Assembly: GCA_000934455.1 (NCBI GenBank)
Contig: KN890115.1
Span: forward strand, 7,458 to 29,922
Source of the DNA: Apostichopus parvimensis
Lineage: Eukaryota; Echinodermata; Holothuroidea; Aspidochirotida; Stichopodidae
Length of the DNA stretch: 22,465 nt
Direction of reading: 5' to 3'
In this document: positions 18,390 to 22,465 of the stretch, one piece after another
Numbering within the stretch: the stretch's first letter is position 1
Layout of the letters: every line of letters starts with the position of its first letter
Translations under genes and position numbers: made by a program
The notes under the pieces: model-generated
The model's input: the letters and a program-made list of their open reading frames with translations, nothing else
What the model was told of the DNA's origin: nothing
Databases searched by the model: none

Positions 18390-19275
18390 TTGAAATTCAC
18401 ACATAACTCTGTGTCCGTCCAATGGTTATGTGTGAAATTAAACAAAGTGTTTCGTATTGTCAAGCTACATATGCAATTTAAAGGCAGTTTTTGTGTTTAC
18501 TTGTTATTTAGCAATGTTCTTAACATCTTTTAACTCAAATCAAATTCTTTTCTCTTCGTAGTATGTTATTAAGTGAACTTTTACCTGATAATTTACCATA
18601 AATGTCCGTCCATGTCGGATGTTACAAGTTAAAAATCAATTATACAATTCTATAACATCAATTCAGTCAATTAAATGCAGTAATTAAAGGTGAATTCAAT
18701 ATGCCTGCAAACTTTATATTACATTTTCCCTTTTTGCTGTTGAATTCATTGCAATATTTGTGGTGACAGTCAGACACCACTGACTCAGTTCGAGTGTGTA
18801 CATTTATCCATACACTTGCTATTCTACCCTTGCAACATGTATCTGTAAGTTAAATAGACATAAAAATTAGAAATGGATGAAACAGAATCAAGCAGTTTGC
18901 ATAACCATTCTGAATGTTTTCAAAACAATGCTTCCGTCCAATGGTTATGTGTAATATTCACACATACTGTAACTCTGTGTCCGTCCAATGGTTATGTGTG
19001 AAATTCACACATAACTGTGGTGTCCGTCCCATGGTTATGTGTGAAATTGAACAAAGTTTTTGTATTGTTAAGCTAATTATGCAATTTAAAAGACAGTTTT
19101 TGTGTTTATTTGTTATAAAGCAAATGTCCTTAACACATTGCAACAAAATCAAATTCTTTTCTCTTCTTATTAATTTTTTAAGTGAACTACTAATTGATAT
19201 TTTACCATAAATGTCCGTCCAATCACATCAATGTCGATTGTAACAAGCTAAAATTAAATTTAGAATTATTAAATA
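18390..19275 (+). repeat. Right-flank TCCGTCC monomers, duplicated about 240-bp segment
   Basis: The segments 18414-18660 and 19023-19275 are alignable throughout: TCCGTCC, ATGGTTATGTGTGAAATT, AACAAAGT, GCAATTTAAA, CAGTTTTTGTGTTTA, AAATTCTTTTCTCTTC, AAGTGAACT and TTTACCATAAATGTCCGTCC in the same order. In both, the second TCCGTCC lies 191 bp after the first. Three extra TCCGTCC-ATGGTTATGTG modules are crowded at 18933, 18980 and 19023. Compared with the left-flank copies, ACGTGCG has become ATGTGTG. Confidence 0.85.
18991..19015. repeat. 25-bp palindrome with 12-bp arms
   Basis: GTTATGTGTGAA (18991-19002) and TTCACACATAAC (19004-19015) are exact reverse complements around a single A. Imperfect versions occur at about 18394-18438 and 18942-18966, so the palindrome is a recurring part of the right-flank repeats. 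Confidence 0.85.
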
Positions 19276-19564
19276 ATATCTTTTATACTAGTTATAGTCT
19301 GCAACATTGGTGCATTCCATAACTGAAGAATTATGGGACTAGGCCTTTCCTTGTATCTCCTGGAGAATAAAAAGAGGGAAGGGTGAGATTCGATTGGATT
19401 GTGACTTTGTGTGACTCTGCAATTTAGAGTAGTAAATTTTCCAAAATTTACACCATATTTTATCTTCTACATTCCATTTTCACTTCACTGAGATGTCAAA
19501 GAATAAAAAACATGTGTATTACATAACTTGAAACAAACTTAATTTTTTTCATACTGTGGGAGCT

Positions 19565-19592
19565 TTTGGACCATCTGATTGTGAAATCTGCC
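19565..19592 (-). repeat. Right terminal inverted repeat of the TTAA element
   Basis: Read on the minus strand it starts GGCAGATTTCACA and ends GATGGTCCAAA, matching the left end at 25 of 28 positions. TTAA follows at 19593-19596. Confidence 0.85.
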
Positions 19593-19596
19593 TTAA

Positions 19597-19972
19597 GCAT
19601 AAGTGATAGTCTGTATGTTATAGTCTGTGGCGGCTTCACTGTAATCAGTGACAGCTGGATGACGTTTTGTAAAATATTGTCACATCTGTGACGGTATCCT
19701 CACATTGTTATGCAGGAGGATCCTGTCTCCGATTAAAGAATCGTTTGTACAGATGTACACTTAATTGTTTTCCTTTCATGTGTATAAAAGACCCTTGCCC
19801 TCATTCAGTTGAAATTTGTTTATATTAGGTTTGAAAATTAGAGAATATGAGTATAAAATGCAAAATTGAAAAGTCAATTTATTCCATTGTCTTAGAATAA
19901 TATTCCACCTTTGACAGAAGGGGGAGAATGGGAAAAACAAAAAAACCTAGGACCAAAAGAATTGTCTGACCA
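19597..19972. other. Spacer, nothing assigned
   Basis: There is no gene or recognisable element between the TTAA transposon and the 42/72-bp array. TATAGTCTG or GATAGTCTG occurs twice near 19607-19628. Confidence 0.4.
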
Positions 19973-20242
19973 GCCTGGTACATTGGTCTACAAGTAATGT
20001 AAGACTCATAGTCAGACTGGTACATCAGTCTACAAGTGATGCCAGACTGCTACATTAGTCTACAAGTGATGTCAGACTCACAGTCAGACTGGTACATTAG
20101 TCTATGAGTGATGTCAGACTCATAGCCAGACTGGTACATCAGTCTATAACTGATGTCAGACTGCTACATTAGTCTACAAGTGATGTCAGACTCATAGTCA
20201 GACTGGTACATCAGTCTCCAAGTGATGTCAGACTCACAGCTA
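19973..20242 (+). repeat. Tandem array with exact 42-72-42-72-42 bp layout
   Basis: Five blocks start at 19973, 20015, 20087, 20129 and 20201. A 42-bp block is a 30-bp part (GACTGGTACATCAGTC, TACAAGTGATGTCA) plus a 12-bp part (GACTCATAGTCA). A 72-bp block adds one more 30-bp part without the 12-bp tail. Each 30-bp part has GACTG and CAGTC (sometimes TAGTC) five-base arms around six bases, so the RNA or single strand could form a row of small hairpins. Stops interrupt every frame I checked, so coding is unlikely. Confidence 0.95.
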
Positions 20243-22465
20243 GACTTGCAGTGAGTTTGTACAAGTACTCATAATCTATAAAGTTTGCCAGTAGTCATAA
20301 CTGTTCATTTAGAGCCTTGTACTCATGCTCTTAGTACCAATTGTACTCGACTTGTTCTCATACACAATGCTGCTGTATTGGTTCTACAAGTTCTGCACTG
20401 ACATTCACGGAGGGATACATTGTGGCTTGTGCCCATGTTCGTACTCACTACCCCAATCCCTTACATCCTCTCCAAAATTCTATTTTACAGCTACTTTGTA
20501 TATAATAATATATCCTGCTTGACTGATGAATAGAGTTTACACTATAAATAGAGGGCAGCAGGTACTTTTTGGGGAGTGGAAAAACTCAGTCTAGAAACTT
20601 TCAAAGTGGCAACTAAATGCTTGTTTATTGAATCTCAAGACAGAGGTGATGGTTATTTGGCTTTTAGCGTATTTAGGAACAGTTCTGAAGCCTGGTCGGA
20701 CATTGACTTAAAGTTACTAAGTCGCTAAAACTTAGCTACTGCCTGCTATGAATAGTCAAAGACCTCATTCACATTAGGCAACGAACATGGGGTTGAACTA
20801 AATTTGAACCTCGCAATGGACTTGGACCAAGGGGGGTGAGGGGGGGGTTATACCTGGTGCTCTGTGTATAATTTTTTATGTAAAATATATCTCAGGGTAG
20901 AGCCCGGATCAGGGGTGACCATTAACAGCCACGTTGTTCATTACATGCTTAATTTGATGCAATAGTATTAGGTATTTCTAACAGTGCTGCATATCACATT
21001 GCAAATGGTTTCGCACCTTTTCCTCTAGTAAACAACCCTCTCAACTTCTGCCTGTTTGGTGATCACAAGCGTTTGGTCTAAAGTAAACGTGCAGAGGTTC
21101 CAAATGAATGCGAAACACCGAGCACAGAGTTTGATCGGTAATGTTAACACAGCCAAATGATTTGGCAGGGGTACAAATGCCTTAAGCAATTCACATTGGA
21201 AATAAAACTGCCCTTTCGCATGGTCTCTCCCTTTGACCAAGAGCTCGTTCCCATGACCACTTTTCCCCTTGGTTAATCCACTAGCACGTCAGTATACTAA
21301 AGTTGCACAAAACTTTCATGATTTTGTGAATATTTAGCCAGTCTCCGGGGAAAGACTATTTTGACTGATTCGAGTCATTCGACATTGCAACTGCGGAAGC
21401 AAATTAAACTTGAAGTAAATCATTATTGGTAAAGTGTAAAGTTCATCGATGTTTTTTTTTTCTTGTTTTATTTATTTTGCATCGATCAGTAAATCAAAAT
21501 GTCAAAAACCAAAAGAACCAGTGCATAATTTCCATGGTGACATATTATCACAGTCAGGAATGTGCTTTTATAATGATTTTCTAAATCATTCTTAATTTTC
21601 CGTTTTGACTAATAAACAGTTTTGCTTCGCTTTTTAGATCCCATAAAGATGCAAAGTGCGTACATTCAGTACGCATAGACCGTAAGGCTTAACATCGGGT
21701 TTTACATATAATTGCTTGTCTCGTCGAAGCCATAAATTAAGCTTCCCTGTGACGCCAGTTATACATTTACCTGTATATATACATATATATGTATGTATGT
21801 GTTGATAGATTATATACATTTCATTCCTTATTTCTGAGAATAAGTAAACGAAGATCTTTCCTTAAATGTCAGCTTTCAAAGTTTGCAAAAATATTTATCA
21901 TCGTAGAATATTCATATATCATAAACTGGCAATCAATGTGAACCACCTGCTGCATGACAAGAAAGTTATCTTGTGTTGGTTTAATTTTGTGATACATACC
22001 CAACCATCTCTTGTTTAGCTCATATTTCAGGTCTTTCCAAAGTTAAAAAACCCAAATATCTAAGGAAAAACCTTGCTCCAAATCCGGGGATCACCATTAG
22101 GGTCGGGGGGGGGGTTGGCTACAATTTAGTTAATTGATGATGTCATAGTGCCACTAGGAGGGCGAACCTTTGACTGTCCCATTGTTTTGCAATCCATATT
22201 GTCGAGGGGAATGTAAACAGTGTTGACATTTATTTTTCAAGTTTTCAATGTAAAATTGCAAAACTGATTTCCAAAGCTCCCAGTAAACAATCAAGTCTAT
22301 GTAGGCTCTGTGATATCATTTCTGATGTCATTCTTGTGTGCAATGGAACATTAAGTGTAATCTCCATGTTTTAAGATTTTTCTTAGTCGCAGCTTGTAGT
22401 TCATCAGTGCTATACAGCATGTAGTCAGTCCAATGCTGATGCTTGGGTTTCCTTCCTCCTCCTGT
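20243..22465. other. Non-coding stretch to the window end
   Basis: No gene could be supported. Items seen are G-runs at 20831-20847 and 22105-22114, a TGCGTAC/GTACGCA inverted repeat at 21657-21675, and an alternating ATATATAC tract at about 21773-21800. A minus-strand frame at 21772-21634 is open and coding-like, but its 5' flank lacks a pyrimidine tract. The window ends in TTTCCTTCCTCCTCCTGT, which looks like the pyrimidine tract of a 3' splice site, so a plus-strand exon may start just beyond the window. Confidence 0.4.

Larger units (their letters stand above)
16191..19596. mobile_element. 3.4-kb non-autonomous DNA transposon with TTAA duplications
   Basis: The inverted ends are 16195-16222 and 19592-19565 (28 bp, 25 identical). 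They begin GGCAGATTTCACA and share GATGGTCCAAA after a 4-bp variable patch. TTAA flanks both ends (16191-16194 and 19593-19596), giving an element of 3,398 bp. TTAA duplications are known for piggyBac, Kolobok and Sola3 superfamilies. The ends do not start with the usual piggyBac CCC, so the superfamily stays open. There is no transposase frame; the longest frames inside are repeat by-products. The interior is made of TCCGTCC-bearing monomers on both sides and a central array of half-units, listed separately. It sits in the presumed intron upstream of the exon at 15954-16102. Confidence 0.75.

Noticed and set aside
16191-19596. Assigning the TTAA element firmly to piggyBac
   Set aside because: The TTAA duplication fits, but the terminal bases GGCAG are not the usual piggyBac end, and Kolobok and Sola3 also use TTAA.
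20660-21300. Region with transposon-like phrases (CTTAAAGTTACTAAGTCGCTAAAAC, TTCACATTAGGCAACG)
   Set aside because: I could not find matching terminal repeats or target duplications, so I make no element call.
21634-21819. Minus-strand coding-like frame near the right edge
   Set aside because: The preceding sequence is an ATAC simple repeat rather than a pyrimidine tract, and there is no polyadenylation signal close by.

Overview
This window looks like intron-rich, repeat-rich nuclear DNA of a marine invertebrate. It is AT-rich, has no open frame above 135 codons, and carries exon-like islands with GT-AG borders, a tRNA-derived SINE, a U2 snRNA-derived sequence, MITEs and several satellite-like arrays. 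The conserved SINE block (CTTGGGCAAGGCACTTT) and the repeat style fit an echinoderm or related deuterostome, but that placement is an inference with low confidence. There is no sign of bacterial, phage or viral gene organisation.

Genes. The best-supported gene is on the minus strand (10475 to 7198). It has a start exon with a coding-like helical sequence, a phase-matched second exon, a 52-nt intron, a short acidic last exon and an AATAAA signal, and would encode about 129 residues. I do not recognise the product. A second minus-strand gene appears to end at 16102-15954: a strong 3' splice site, 48 in-frame codons ending DCCAL, then AATAAA at 15747. Weaker candidates are a phase-consistent exon chain on the minus strand at 3916-3116 and a plus-strand terminal exon at 11832-11999. 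All exon calls come from splice signals and reading frame only.

Mobile DNA. The largest element runs from 16195 to 19592 (3,398 bp). It is bounded by 28-bp inverted ends (25/28 identical) and TTAA target duplications, with no transposase. Inside are two unusual repeat systems: TCCGTCC-bearing monomers spaced 176-191 bp on both flanks, and a central array of six alternating half-units of about 140 bp. A complete 368-bp hAT-type MITE (15118-15485) has a perfect 8-bp target duplication. A tRNA-SINE lies at about 6800-7019 and a U2-headed sequence at about 8590-8702, both on the minus strand.

Tandem repeats. A 26-bp minisatellite (11279-11699) places a perfect 5' splice-site consensus and an E-box in almost every unit. 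A second array (19973-20242) is built exactly as 42-72-42-72-42 bp. Several near-perfect palindromes, dispersed direct repeats and six G/C homopolymer runs complete the picture. The rest reads as intron or intergenic sequence.
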